A DNA stretch of 64,000 nt from Pseudomonas triticicola. GTDB taxonomy: Bacteria; Pseudomonadota; Gammaproteobacteria; Pseudomonadales; Pseudomonadaceae. This document shows, one piece after another, positions 37,631 through 47,063 of this stretch (the stretch's first letter is position 1; each line of letters opens with the position of its first letter). Made by a program: the position numbers and the translations under genes. The notes under the pieces are model-generated. The model was not told where the DNA came from. It searched no databases and saw only the letters and a list, made by a program, of their open reading frames with translations. The stretch lies in assembly GCF_019145375.1 (NCBI RefSeq), contig NZ_JAHSTX010000001.1, positions 1,339,001 through 1,403,000 on the forward strand. The letters are read 5' to 3'.

Positions 37631-39301
37631 TCAGCTATTGATCATCTCGCGCACCTTGGCGGTGAGCAGATCAAAGGTGAAGGGCTTGGTGATCATCTGC
37701 ATTCCCGAGTCGAGGAAGCCACCGCGCACCGCCGCGTGCTCGGCATAACCGGTGATGAACAACACTTTCAGACCTGGCCGATATTGCCGACCAACCTCCG
37801 CCAGTTGACGACCGTTCATCCCCGGCAGGCCAACGTCGCTGATCAGCAGGTCGATGCGTTGCGTCGAGTTGAGAATCGGCATGGCGCCGTCGGCATCACC
37901 GGCCTCCACGAACGCGTAACCCAACTCACTGAGCACGGCACTGACCAACACACGCACTGCCGGATCGTCTTCGACGATGAGTACGGTTTCGCCATCCATC
38001 GCATACGGAGCCTGCTGCGAATCCGAGACGGGAATTTCCACTTCTTCACCACGGAAACGCGGCAGGTAGAGTTTTACCGTGGTGCCTTGATCGACTTCAC
38101 TGTCGATCGACACATGCCCGCGCGACTGCTTGCTGAAGCCATAGATCATCGACAGTCCGAGGCCGGTGCCCTGGCCGATCGGCTTGGTGGTGAAAAACGG
38201 ATCGAACGCACGGCTGACCACGCTCTGCGGCATGCCGCTGCCGTTGTCGGTGACGCTCAGCATCACGTAATCGCCCGGCTCCAGATTGCTGTAAGCCGCG
38301 GTGAAATCTCGATGCAGCACCTGGTTGCTGGTTTCCACCACCAGTTTGCCGCCCTCGGGCATCGCATCGCGGGCGTTGATTACCAAGTTGAGCAGGGCGC
38401 TTTCGAGTTGATTGGGATCGGCCTCGGCAACCCAGAGGTTGTCGTCCAGGCGCATCTCCAGATGAATGCTCTCATTGAGGCTGCGTTGCAGCAGCTCGCC
38501 CATCGACAGCACCAGCGTGTTCATTTGCACGGCTTTTGGGTCGAGGGATTGCCGGCGGGAGAACGCCAACAAGCGGTGAGTCAGGCCGGCGGCGCGGTTG
38601 GCGGAGGTCACGCCTAGATCGATCAGACTGTCGAGGTCTTCGGTGCGGCCCCGGGCCAGACGCCGGCGCAGCAGTTCCAGGCTACCGATGATGCCGGTGA
38701 GCATATTGTTGAAGTCGTGAGCAATGCCGCCAGTAAGTTGGCCGACCGCTTCCATTTTCTGCGATTGGCGCAGCGCTTCTTCGTTGTGGCGAAGTTGTGC
38801 GGTGCGCTCTTCAACCTGTTGCTCGAGGGTTTCCAGAGTCGATTGCAGGCGTCGTTCGCTTTCACTCAGGTCGATCAGCCGATCGCGCGCTTCATATTGT
38901 CGTCGCCGCCCACGCAGGGCGGCGGAGACCAGACTGACCAGTGTCGCGGGATGGAAGGGGCGCTCGAGAAAAGTCACGTTGCCGAGCAGGGTGCTGAGAC
39001 GCGACGGCGGCCCTTGTTCATCGCCGCCATGATGAGTCAGCAGCACGATGGGCATGTCCGACCACGCGGGCTGCTGGTCAAGGTAGGCGATAAGCCCTTC
39101 CAGTTCCGGTCCGCGCAACGCCTCAGCAGCAATCAGCAGCAATCCGGCGCCGACCTCCAGTTCGGTGCACAGAGCGCCGAGATTCGGCGCCACCATGCCG
39201 CCGTAACCGGCTTCGTTGAGAATCATCAACGCGATCTGGCTGTCGCGACCCATGGGCGCCAGCACCAGCACCCGCTCGGCCAACGGCGTGTTGACCGTCA
39301 C
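37631..39301 (-). CDS. Hybrid histidine kinase, partner of the KaiC-like gene
   Basis: 556 residues. The N-terminal ~130 residues fold like a receiver (VLVLAPMGRDSQIALMILNEAGY...VTFLERPF) but lack a clear phosphoacceptor Asp. Then come a coiled coil, HisKA of the AHDFNN class (His195), HATPase (NLVINARDAMPEGG, DNGSGMP, GTGLGLSMIYGF) and a C-terminal receiver (VLIVEDDPAVRVL; Asp489 in ISDVGLPGMNG; Lys in ITKPF). The start GTG 39301 overlaps the KaiC stop (GTGA), so the pair is translationally coupled. A missing Asp in the first domain suggests a protein-binding role, for instance docking to the KaiC-like protein. Confidence -1.
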   Translation of the reverse strand: MTVNTPLAERVLVLAPMGRDSQIALMILNEAGYGGMVAPNLGALCTELEVGAGLLLIAAEALRGPELEGLIAYLDQQPAWSDMPIVLLTHHGGDEQGPPSRLSTLLGNVTFLERPFHPATLVSLVSAALRGRRRQYEARDRLIDLSESERRLQSTLETLEQQVEERTAQLRHNEEALRQSQKMEAVGQLTGGIAHDFNNMLTGIIGSLELLRRRLARGRTEDLDSLIDLGVTSANRAAGLTHRLLAFSRRQSLDPKAVQMNTLVLSMGELLQRSLNESIHLEMRLDDNLWVAEADPNQLESALLNLVINARDAMPEGGKLVVETSNQVLHRDFTAAYSNLEPGDYVMLSVTDNGSGMPQSVVSRAFDPFFTTKPIGQGTGLGLSMIYGFSKQSRGHVSIDSEVDQGTTVKLYLPRFRGEEVEIPVSDSQQAPYAMDGETVLIVEDDPAVRVLVSAVLSELGYAFVEAGDADGAMPILNSTQRIDLLISDVGLPGMNGRQLAEVGRQYRPGLKVLFITGYAEHAAVRGGFLDSGMQMITKPFTFDLLTAKVREMINS

Positions 39302-40800
39302 AAGCTTTCATCCTCAAGCAATGGATTGCTCGCTCCCATGTAGGTCGGCACGCCACGCAGCACGCCCTGGAAGGATTCCAGCGGTTGGCCGATGGTCATG
39401 CCACGCGAGGAGATCCGGTATTCACGGATGGTCGACTCGTGGTTGCCGGTACGTTTCTTGATAATCGAGATCGCCCGGCGGACTTTGCCGAGGGCTTCGA
39501 AGTAGCGCAACAGAATCACCGTGTCGGCCAGGTAAGTGATATCGACCGGCGCCTGCATATCGCCCACCAGACCGTGCTGGGCGACCGTCATGAAGGTGGC
39601 CGCGCCTTTGCGGTTAAGGTACAGCAGCAGCTCGTGCATGTGCAGCACCAGCGCGTTTTCTTCCGGCATCGCCGCTTGATAGCCGTTAATGCTGTCGATC
39701 ACCACGGTTTTGATACCCAGCTCATCGACGCAACGCCGCACGCGATGGGACAACTCACCGGGAGACAATTCGGCGGCGTCTACTTGTTCGATCAGCAGAT
39801 TACCGGTGGCCTGCAAGGCTTTGAGGTCGATGCCCAGATGACGCATGCGTTCGAACAGCAGGCCCAGTTCTTCATCGAAAATGAACAGCGCGGCTTTTTC
39901 GCCTCGGGCCACCGCTGCGGCGGCGAAGATCATCGAAATCATCGATTTGCCGGTACCGGCCGGGCCGAGAATCAGCGTGCTGGATCCGGTCTCGATGCCG
40001 CCGCCGAGCAGGGCGTCCATTTGCGGGATGCCGCTGGACAGCTGCAGACGTGGGTAGTCGCCGCGATGTTCCGCCGCTACCAGGCGTGGGAAAACATGGA
40101 CGCCGTCGCCCATGATGGTGAAATCATGGAAACCGCCACGGTATTTCTGCCCGCGATATTTGACCACTCGTACGCGACGACGCTCGGCGCCGTAGCTTGG
40201 CGTCAGCTCTTCAAGGCGAATCACGCCGTGGGCGACACTGTGCACAGTCTTGTCGAGGGATTCGGTGGTCAGGTCATCGAGCAGCAGGACGGTGGCGTCG
40301 TAGCGCACAAAGTAGTGCTTGATCGCCAGAATCTGCCGACGATAGCGCAACGAGCTCTGCGCCAGTAGACGGATCTCCGAAAGGCTGTCGAGCACTACGC
40401 GGGTCGGTTTGAAGCGTTCGACCACTTCGAAAATCTGCCTGGTCGCCTCGCCCAGTTCAAGGTCCGAGGAATACAGCAGACTTTGCTGGTGTTCGGCATT
40501 GAGCAGGCTTTCCGGCGGTGTCAGCTCGAAGATCTTGATGTTTTCGTTCAGCTCCCAGCCGTGGGAGAGCGCACCTTGACGCAGTTCTTTCTCGGTTTCC
40601 GAGAGAGTGATGTACAAGCAGCGTTCCCCGGCCAGCGCACCGGCGCGGAGGAAATGCAAAGCCACGGTGGTTTTGCCGGTTCCGGGTTCCCCCTCGAGCA
40701 AAAACACATGGCCGCGAGACAGGCCACCGGCAAGGATGTCATCCAGACCTACAATGCCGACGGCGGCCTTTGCACTGATCAACTCGTTTGATGTAGTCAA
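39298..40800 (-). CDS. KaiC-like double RecA/DnaB-type ATPase
   Basis: 500 residues with two RecA-like repeats. Walker A motifs are GEPGTGKTT (37-45) and GPAGTGKS (279-286). Walker B-like strands are RVVLDSLSEI and TVVIDSINGY, and each half has the KaiC-type Glu pair after the first strand (LSETEKEL; IFDEELGLL). This is the layout of cyanobacterial KaiC, but no kaiA or kaiB is present. In heterotrophic bacteria such proteins are linked to stress signalling rather than a clock. The start is a TTG (40798-40800) preceded by GAGGG at six bases. It is the first gene of a two-gene operon with the hybrid kinase. Confidence -1.
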   Translation of the reverse strand: MTTSNELISAKAAVGIVGLDDILAGGLSRGHVFLLEGEPGTGKTTVALHFLRAGALAGERCLYITLSETEKELRQGALSHGWELNENIKIFELTPPESLLNAEHQQSLLYSSDLELGEATRQIFEVVERFKPTRVVLDSLSEIRLLAQSSLRYRRQILAIKHYFVRYDATVLLLDDLTTESLDKTVHSVAHGVIRLEELTPSYGAERRRVRVVKYRGQKYRGGFHDFTIMGDGVHVFPRLVAAEHRGDYPRLQLSSGIPQMDALLGGGIETGSSTLILGPAGTGKSMISMIFAAAAVARGEKAALFIFDEELGLLFERMRHLGIDLKALQATGNLLIEQVDAAELSPGELSHRVRRCVDELGIKTVVIDSINGYQAAMPEENALVLHMHELLLYLNRKGAATFMTVAQHGLVGDMQAPVDITYLADTVILLRYFEALGKVRRAISIIKKRTGNHESTIREYRISSRGMTIGQPLESFQGVLRGVPTYMGASNPLLEDESL

Positions 40801-40933
40801 AAAACGCCCTCTTATGACTAGGGTAATCCGGCGGCTGGCTTAAGTGAGCCGCCTGAATTACTTGACCTCAGGGCATGTTCACGGTTCCGCTTTTTCTTTC
40901 GACAGGTGGTTGATTGCACCCGCTGTACCTTGA

Positions 40934-41989
40934 TCAAAGACCCTGTTGCAGGGCCGGGTCGTCCGGATTCAACTGCTCCAGTTGCGCCAGCAGGATCTGC
41001 ACATTCTGCAATTGGCCGCTTTCCTTCCAATAGTTGATCAACAGCACTCGCGCCTTGCGGTTGGCGGGGTGGCGCTGGACGATTTCCTGCAATTGTTTCT
41101 GCGCCGCTTCCAGTTCTTCCGCGCTGTGCAGGGTGGTGGCGAGGTCGTAGCGATAATCCTTATTGTCCGGTTCCAGCTCGACCGCTTTGGACAGGCCGAG
41201 CAGGGCATATTCGCGCTGGCCGTGGTGCAGCAGCCACAGGCCGAGGGCATGTTGCAGATAGGCCGAATCCGGCTGCGCCTTGAGCTGGCGGGCGAGCAAC
41301 TGGCGAGCGGCATCGCTCTGGCCCTGGCGGTCGAGCACATCTATCTGCATGACCAGCGCCGCCAGGTTGCCCGGTTCCAGGCGCAAGGTATTGTCCAAAG
41401 CCTGTTGGGCCTGTTTGTATTCGGCGTTGTGAATATAGAGACGGGCCAGTTGCGCATAGTTGGCGGCGCTTTCCGGCTGGCTTTCCAAGGTCTGTTGCCA
41501 GCCGTCGATGGCCTGCTGTAGCGGTGCGAAATACAGGCCGAGCTCGTCCGGGGCCAGGCCGAGCAGGGCATTGATCGCGGCGAAACGGACAGTTTGTTCT
41601 TCATCATCAAGCAACGGTCCTAGCAGCAGACTGCGCTGCCCGCCGGGCACCAGACCGACGATGCTTTTGATCGCTGCGACGCGCACTTGCGGCGCTTCGT
41701 GATGCAAGTCGATGTCCGCCAGCTTCAACGCCTGCGGACTGGGGTAATTGGGCAGTTCGCCATGCAGCCAGACCCGGCGCTTGACCGAGATGTCCGGGCG
41801 GCCCAATTGCTGGTACAACTGGCGCGCCGCTCCGGGTTCACCTGTGCGCGCGGCGTTCAGCGCTTCGCTGTAGCCATGTTTGATAGCATCGGGGATGGTC
41901 GGAGTGTTGCTGCGCCAGGACAGCCAGACGACGCCGAGGATCAGTACGAGGCCTAGGCCGATCAGCAGGTTGCGGCGGGACTGAGTCAT
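40934..41989 (-). CDS. Membrane-anchored TPR/HEAT-repeat protein
   Basis: About 351 residues from ATG 41989. The N-terminus has one membrane helix (NLLIGLGLVLILGVVWLSW), so the remainder is probably periplasmic. Two HEAT-like helices follow (VRVAAIKSIVGLVPGG; VRFAAINALLGLAPDE), then at least four TPR units (ANYAQLARLYIHNAEYKQAQQAL; LAALVMQIDVLDRQGQSDAARQLL; AYLQHALGLWLLHHGQREYALLGL; DYRYDLATTLHSAEELEAAQKQL). It is a scaffold protein; no catalytic motif. Divergent from the FUSC operon. Function unknown. Confidence -1.
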   Translation of the reverse strand: MTQSRRNLLIGLGLVLILGVVWLSWRSNTPTIPDAIKHGYSEALNAARTGEPGAARQLYQQLGRPDISVKRRVWLHGELPNYPSPQALKLADIDLHHEAPQVRVAAIKSIVGLVPGGQRSLLLGPLLDDEEQTVRFAAINALLGLAPDELGLYFAPLQQAIDGWQQTLESQPESAANYAQLARLYIHNAEYKQAQQALDNTLRLEPGNLAALVMQIDVLDRQGQSDAARQLLARQLKAQPDSAYLQHALGLWLLHHGQREYALLGLSKAVELEPDNKDYRYDLATTLHSAEELEAAQKQLQEIVQRHPANRKARVLLINYWKESGQLQNVQILLAQLEQLNPDDPALQQGL

Positions 41990-42159
41990 GCGGGTTTCCG
42001 AAAGCTTCGAACTTGAGCAGAGCGGCAAGCTTCGTTCAGCTTGGCGCGTGAGTCAAACCGTTGCCGGCGAATCGTCCTACAACACGTGTCGACTGTGAAA
42101 TCCGTCAGGCTTTTGCTGCAATGTCTACGCTTGCAGAAGTCGTTTTAAAGAGTGTTCCC

Positions 42160-44295
42160 ATGCCAGCGTTGTTCGCTTATTTCAAGGCTCTGATCCATCC
42201 CGGTCAGGCTGTTCTGCTGTTTGCCCTGCGGACCATCGCCGCCGGGCTGTTGACCCTTTATCTGGCGTTTATCTTCGATCTCGAACAGCCGAAGTGGTCA
42301 ATCATGGCCGTGGTGATCGTCAGCCAGCCACTGGCAGGGATGGCACTGGCGCGCAGTTTCGGCCAGGTGATAGGCACCACGGTGGGGGCGGCGGTGGCGG
42401 TGCTGATCATGGCGATTTTTCCTCAGGCGCCGCTGCCGTTCATCACGACATTGGCGTTGTGGCTGGCGCTGTGCACGGCGGGCGGCACCTTGTTGCGCTA
42501 CACCAGCTCCCAGGCGTTCGTGCTCAGTGGTTACACCGCTGTGGTCGTAGCTTTACTGGCGATTCCGGATCAGGACGGCACCTTTCTGCTGGCGGTCACC
42601 CGCGTCACCGAAACCCTGTTGGCGGTTGCCTGTGTCTGTGTGGTCAGTTTGCTCACGGCACGCCCTGAAGCCGTCGCCAAGGGCTATTTCGCCAAAATCG
42701 ATCAGGTCATCAAACTGGCGGCCAGCCACGCTGCCGAGGTGCTTCGTACGGAAGAAAGCGAAGCCGATTTCCAGCGTCGGCAGATGCAGCTGCTCGGTGA
42801 GATCAGTGCACTGGAAGGTTTGCGCCGTCATTTGTATTTCGATGCCCCACGTTTGCGCAGTGCCGACAACCTGGTGTTGCTGCTCGGCAATCAACTGATG
42901 CTGCTGACGTCGCGACTGACCGCGCTGCGTCATCAGCGCGAATTGCTCATCGAACGCTGGGAGGGCGATCTGCCGCTGGAGGTCCAGCAGTTGCGTGCCG
43001 AGGAACTGGCGTTACTTGAGCAACTGGCGCAGCAGGGCCGCGGGCTGTCTGGCGCCGATCGGCAGCGTTTCGTCACCTTGCAGCAACAGTTCGAAGCATT
43101 GGCGTACAAGGCCGAGCAGCAGACCGAGAACATGAGCGCGACCCTGCGTTCATTGGCTTGGGCGCTGCGTTGGGAGCAGGCGCGCCTGTTGCAGCAACTT
43201 GAGCAGATCCTCGAACTGAGCGACGCGATTCAGGAAGGGCGCCCGGCGAGTTGTCTCTATCGCGGCCAGAGCAGTCCGTTGCATCTGGATTTCACCTTGG
43301 CTTCGATGAATGCGATCCGTGCCTTTACCGCGCTGTTGGTCAGCGGGTTGATCTGGATCGAAACGGCGTGGGATGGCGCGCGCGGCGGGATGATTCTGGT
43401 GGGGATTCTCTGCTCGCTGATGGCGACTTTTCCGCGTCCGCTGATGGCTGCGCAAAGCTATGCGCGAGGCTTGGGTCTGGCACTGGTGGTGTCGGCGTTC
43501 TATCAATTCATGCTGGTGCCGGCGATCAGTGATTTCGAGCTGCTGGCCTTGCTGCTGGCGCCGCTGCTATATGCCATTGCCGTGGGAATTTCCAGTCCGG
43601 CCACCGCCGGTATCGGCATGGGCCTTGGCCTCTCCAGTTTCCTCATGCTCGGGCCGCAAAACACCGGCATTGGGCAGAATACGGCAATCCAATGGTTCGA
43701 ATTCGCCGGCGCCTACGTCAGCGCAGCGATGCTGGCCCTGATCGTTTATGCGCTGATCTTCCCGTTCCGCCCGGGCTTGCGCATCCGCCGCCTGTACGGC
43801 GAAGCGCGGGAGCAGGTGTATCAACTGAGCAAAATGCCGGCGACCGATGAACAACAATTCGCCTTCGAGAGTCGGATGACCGATCGCCTGACCAGCATGC
43901 TCGGCCTGCTGCCAGCGGCGAACGATCGTGCCATGCAGCGCTTGTACGAAATCAGCCTGGCTTGCGTAGCCTTGGGGGTGGCGATGCATCAGCTGCGGCA
44001 GCAGGCGCAGAACAATGGGTTGCTCACCGATGCGTTCGGCCAACGCCTGGCGTCGGCGTTGCGCAAGACCGGTCGTTTGGTTGCCGGTCGCGACGATGTC
44101 CAGCTTGCGGCGCTGCTGGCCACGTTGCACCAACTCGGAGATGAGCTGGACGAGCTGCACGCCGCCAGTCATGAACATCTATGGTCGGTGTTTCGCATGC
44201 GTGTGGCGCTGCTGATTGTGGTGTCGTTCCTCGAGCGGCACGGTGAACATTTGCAACCTCAAGCACTGGAAGGAGAACCGCAACTTGCCCATTGA
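42160..44295 (+). CDS. FUSC/AaeB-type aromatic acid efflux protein
   Basis: About 711 residues from ATG 42160 (AAAGAG eight bases upstream). It is organised as two membrane halves (helices at about 20-165 and 385-525) separated and followed by long soluble helical regions, typical of the fusaric-acid-resistance / AaeB family. Motifs include PKWSIMAVVIVSQPLAGM in the first half and ARGGMILVGILCSLMATFPRPLMAA in the second. With the DUF1656 and HlyD-type genes downstream it forms an inner-membrane pump for hydroxylated aromatic acids or related hydrophobic weak acids. The ATG at 42121 is an alternative start with a poor ribosome site. Confidence -1.
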   Translation: MPALFAYFKALIHPGQAVLLFALRTIAAGLLTLYLAFIFDLEQPKWSIMAVVIVSQPLAGMALARSFGQVIGTTVGAAVAVLIMAIFPQAPLPFITTLALWLALCTAGGTLLRYTSSQAFVLSGYTAVVVALLAIPDQDGTFLLAVTRVTETLLAVACVCVVSLLTARPEAVAKGYFAKIDQVIKLAASHAAEVLRTEESEADFQRRQMQLLGEISALEGLRRHLYFDAPRLRSADNLVLLLGNQLMLLTSRLTALRHQRELLIERWEGDLPLEVQQLRAEELALLEQLAQQGRGLSGADRQRFVTLQQQFEALAYKAEQQTENMSATLRSLAWALRWEQARLLQQLEQILELSDAIQEGRPASCLYRGQSSPLHLDFTLASMNAIRAFTALLVSGLIWIETAWDGARGGMILVGILCSLMATFPRPLMAAQSYARGLGLALVVSAFYQFMLVPAISDFELLALLLAPLLYAIAVGISSPATAGIGMGLGLSSFLMLGPQNTGIGQNTAIQWFEFAGAYVSAAMLALIVYALIFPFRPGLRIRRLYGEAREQVYQLSKMPATDEQQFAFESRMTDRLTSMLGLLPAANDRAMQRLYEISLACVALGVAMHQLRQQAQNNGLLTDAFGQRLASALRKTGRLVAGRDDVQLAALLATLHQLGDELDELHAASHEHLWSVFRMRVALLIVVSFLERHGEHLQPQALEGEPQLAH

Positions 44296-44485
44296 TTTTG
44301 AGATTGGCGGGGTTTATCTGCCGCCGATTGCCCAGGCACTGTTACTGGCGATTCCGATTTTCATGTTGCTGGACTGGTGTCTGCGGCGCCTCGGCGTACT
44401 GCGCCTGGTGTGGCATGAAGCACTGTTCGAAGGCGCGCTGTATGCCTGTGTCTGCGCCACGCTGATTCTGTTGATGGGAGCCTGA
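44285..44485 (+). CDS. DUF1656 small membrane protein of the efflux operon (TTG start)
   Basis: About 67 residues with two membrane helices (YLPPIAQALLLAIPIFMLLDW; ALYACVCATLILLMGA). The PIDFEIGGVYLPP start matches the DUF1656 family (AaeX-like). No ATG fits: a TTG at 44285, with GGAG nine bases upstream, gives LPIDFEIGG and overlaps the end of the FUSC gene by 11 nt. It is encoded between pump and membrane-fusion protein in such operons throughout the pseudomonads; its exact role is not known. Confidence -1.
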   Translation: MPIDFEIGGVYLPPIAQALLLAIPIFMLLDWCLRRLGVLRLVWHEALFEGALYACVCATLILLMGA

Positions 44486-44489
44486 TGAC

Positions 44490-45440
44490 TTGAAAGCACT
44501 AGTTGCACGAATGATGACCGTGGCAGTGGTGATCCTGGCGATCGTCCTCGGCTGGTTCGCCTGGGAGTATTACACCCGCGCGCCGTGGACACGGGATGCT
44601 CGGGTGAGGGCGGATGTGGTGACGCTGTCGGCGGATGTTTCGGGGCGAATCGTCAAACTGGCAGTGCAGGACAACCAGCATGTCGACAAGGGCCAATTGT
44701 TGCTGGAGATCGATCCGGCGCGCTATCAACTGGCGGTCGAGCATGCCCGGCGTTCGGTGGAAGTATCCAAGGCGTCGCTGGGGCAATCGCAAGCGGCAAT
44801 CGTCGCCAGTGAAGCGTTGCTTAAACAACGTCAGAGCGAGGAGCGCCGCCGCCGTACGCTGAAGCAGGGCTTCGCGATTTCTGGTGAAGAATGGGAGAAG
44901 GCCAGTACCGACGTAGCGGTTGCCCAGGCGGATCTGTTGCGCAATCAGGCCAACCTCGGGCTGGCCGAAGCCAATGTGCAACTGGCAATTGCCGCACTGA
45001 CCCAGGCCGAACTGGACTTGCAGCGCACCCGCGTTGAATCGCCAGTGAGCGGCTATGTCACCAACCTGCTGACCCGCCAAGGTGATTACGCACAGGCGGG
45101 CGGGGCACTGCTGGCGCTGGTCGACAGCGATTCTTTTTATGTCAGCGGTTACTTCGAGGAAACCAAGTTGCCGCGAATCGAGGAGGGTGATCGGGTACGC
45201 ATTCAATTGATGAGCGGTGAGCGTTTCGGCGGCACGGTAGAAAGCATCGCCTTTGCCATCGCTGATCGCGAAAACGCGCCGGGCAGTCGTCTGCTGGCAA
45301 ACATCAACCCGAGTTACACCTGGGTGAAACTGGCGCAACGGGTGCCGGTGCGCATTGGCATTGATGGTGACTTTGCCGGCAAGCATCGCCTGCGCGCCGG
45401 TACCACCGCCACCGTCACCGTCCTGGAGGATCACCGCTGA
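44490..45440 (+). CDS. HlyD/AaeA-type membrane fusion protein
   Basis: A 316-residue periplasmic adaptor: one N-terminal helix (TVAVVILAIVLGWFAWEYY), lipoyl-like half motifs (ADVSGRIVKLAVQDNQHVDKGQLLLEID and VESPVSGYVTNLL), and a central coiled-coil hairpin (QSEERRRRTLKQGF...). It links the FUSC pump to an outer-membrane channel. The start is TTG 44490 with GGGAG nine bases upstream, 4 nt after the DUF1656 stop; the internal ATG 44511 is an alternative. No outer-membrane channel is encoded in this operon. Confidence -1.
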   Translation: MKALVARMMTVAVVILAIVLGWFAWEYYTRAPWTRDARVRADVVTLSADVSGRIVKLAVQDNQHVDKGQLLLEIDPARYQLAVEHARRSVEVSKASLGQSQAAIVASEALLKQRQSEERRRRTLKQGFAISGEEWEKASTDVAVAQADLLRNQANLGLAEANVQLAIAALTQAELDLQRTRVESPVSGYVTNLLTRQGDYAQAGGALLALVDSDSFYVSGYFEETKLPRIEEGDRVRIQLMSGERFGGTVESIAFAIADRENAPGSRLLANINPSYTWVKLAQRVPVRIGIDGDFAGKHRLRAGTTATVTVLEDHR

Positions 45441-45445
45441 TCCCC

Positions 45446-45536
45446 TGTGGGAGCGAGCCTGCTCGCGAAGGCGGAGTATCAGCCACCGCTGATATGTCTG
45501 ACCTGGCGCTTTCGCGAGCAGGCTCGCTCCCACAAG
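45446..45536. repeat. REPIN between the efflux operon and oprN-like gene
   Basis: TGTGGGAGCGAGCCTGCTCG CGAAGGCG (45446-45473) is mirrored by CGCTTTCGCGAGCAGGCTCG CTCCCACA (45507-45534). It starts 6 nt after the AaeA-type stop, and may protect that mRNA end. Confidence -1.
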
Positions 45537-45562
45537 AAACCCAATGCTGAAAATAGGCATAA

Positions 45563-45593
45563 AAAAACCCCGCGACCGAATGATACGCGGGGC
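45563..45593 (-). terminator. Rho-independent terminator of the mexEF-oprN-like operon
   Basis: Read on the minus strand: stem CCCCGCG (45592-45586), loop of 11, stem CGCGGGG (45574-45568), then seven T. It lies about 50 nt downstream of the outer-membrane gene stop at 45642. Confidence -1.
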
Positions 45594-45641
45594 AAAGAAA
45601 TTGGTTGGTTGCGGCCAACCAAAGGAGCTCTTTAACAATCT

Positions 45642-47063
45642 TTACTTGCTGGCAACTGTCTCCGGTTGCCAGCCACCGCCGAGGGCCTTGTAGATCGCGA
45701 CGATGCCGCGATACAGCTCGACTTCGGCCTGGGCCTGAGTGTCTTCGGCGTTCAGTCGCTCACGCTGGGCGTCGAGCAGGACGAGGAAATCGGTGGTGCC
45801 TTCGCGGTAGCGGATTTCCGCCAGGTCAGCAGCCTTGCGACTCGATTCGCTCTGACGGATCAGCGAGATCAGACGTTGCTGACGCTTGCCGTAATCGCTG
45901 AAGGCGTTTTCCGATTCTTCCAGCGCCAGCAGCACCTGTTGCTCGTAGTTGGCCAGTGCGCCTTCGGCGTCAGCGTCGGCGCCGCGCAAACGAGCGCGGA
46001 CGCTGCCGAGGTCAAACGCAGCCCAGGTGATGCTCGGGCCGAGTGCCCAGGCGTTGGCTGCCGAGGAACCGATCTGCGAGCCACGTCCGGCCGTCCAGCC
46101 GAGGAAGCCGCTGAGGCTGACCCGTGGGAACAGATCGGCCTTGGCCACGCCGATGCGCGCAGTGGCCGAAGCCAATTGCCGCTCGGCGCTGAGGATGTCC
46201 GGACGACGTTGCAGCAGCTCACCTGGATCACCGATCGGCAGCGCCTTGGCGATGGCCGGCAGATCTTTCGGGCTCAGGTCGACGGTAAGCTTGTCCGGGC
46301 GCTCACCGAGCAGGGTGGCGATACGGTTTTTCTGCCGAACCTGTTCCGCCTGCAACTGCGGCACGGTGGCTTCGACGTTGGCCAGACGCGCATCGGCGCG
46401 CTCGACATCAAGCTGATCACCGACACCGGCGTCACGCAGGCTGATGGTGATCTTGCGCGACTCCTGCTGGTTGTTCAGGTTGGCCACGGCGATTTTTTCC
46501 CGCAGCTGGGCGCCGCGCAGTTGACCGTAGGCGTCGACCAGTTCGGCAATCATGGTGACTTGCAGCTGATACAGATCGGCTTCGGCGGCCTGCTGGTCGG
46601 CATCGCTGGCTTCCAGATTGCGCTGGATGCGGCCGAACAGGTCGAGCTCCCAGGCCATGTCCAGACCGAGGTCATAGCGCTCGCTATTGACCCGGTCGGT
46701 AGTCTGGCCGGGAATCTGGCCCTTGCCCAGGTCACTGCTGGCGCGGCTGGTGATGGTCGGCATCGCGTCATTGCTGGCGTCGTCGCGGATCGCCCGGGCG
46801 GCTTTCCAGCGGGCGAACGCCACGCGCAGTTCACGGTTGCCTTGCAGCGACTGGCTCACCAACTGGTTGAGGGTCGGATCGTCGAATTGCTGCCACCAGA
46901 TGCCTTCGAATTTCGAGCGGTCGAAGTTCTTTTGTCCGGCGGCGCCGTCGGTGGCGGTCGTGATGTTGGCCGCCTCCGTGGTTGGGGTCTTGTAGTCGGG
47001 GCCGACGGCGCAGGCGCTGAGGGCCAGCACCAGCAGACTCGGCAGAAAGACTTTCAGACTCAT
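45642..47063 (-). CDS. oprN: Outer-membrane efflux lipoprotein, OprN/OprM type
   Basis: A 473-residue NodT-family factor with a lipoprotein signal (LLVLALSACAVGPDY, lipidated Cys18). It has two repeats of the TolC-like fold (EGIWWQQFDDPTLNQLVSQSL...AWELDLFGRIQRNLEAS and RRPDILSAERQLASATARIGVAKADLFPRVSLSG), giving the barrel-tunnel channel. The start ATG 47063 overlaps the pump stop (ATGA). Assigned as OprN because it follows MexF/MexE homologues in the known order; a differently named pump channel in this species is possible. Terminated by the hairpin at 45563. Confidence -1.
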   Translation of the reverse strand: MSLKVFLPSLLVLALSACAVGPDYKTPTTEAANITTATDGAAGQKNFDRSKFEGIWWQQFDDPTLNQLVSQSLQGNRELRVAFARWKAARAIRDDASNDAMPTITSRASSDLGKGQIPGQTTDRVNSERYDLGLDMAWELDLFGRIQRNLEASDADQQAAEADLYQLQVTMIAELVDAYGQLRGAQLREKIAVANLNNQQESRKITISLRDAGVGDQLDVERADARLANVEATVPQLQAEQVRQKNRIATLLGERPDKLTVDLSPKDLPAIAKALPIGDPGELLQRRPDILSAERQLASATARIGVAKADLFPRVSLSGFLGWTAGRGSQIGSSAANAWALGPSITWAAFDLGSVRARLRGADADAEGALANYEQQVLLALEESENAFSDYGKRQQRLISLIRQSESSRKAADLAEIRYREGTTDFLVLLDAQRERLNAEDTQAQAEVELYRGIVAIYKALGGGWQPETVASK

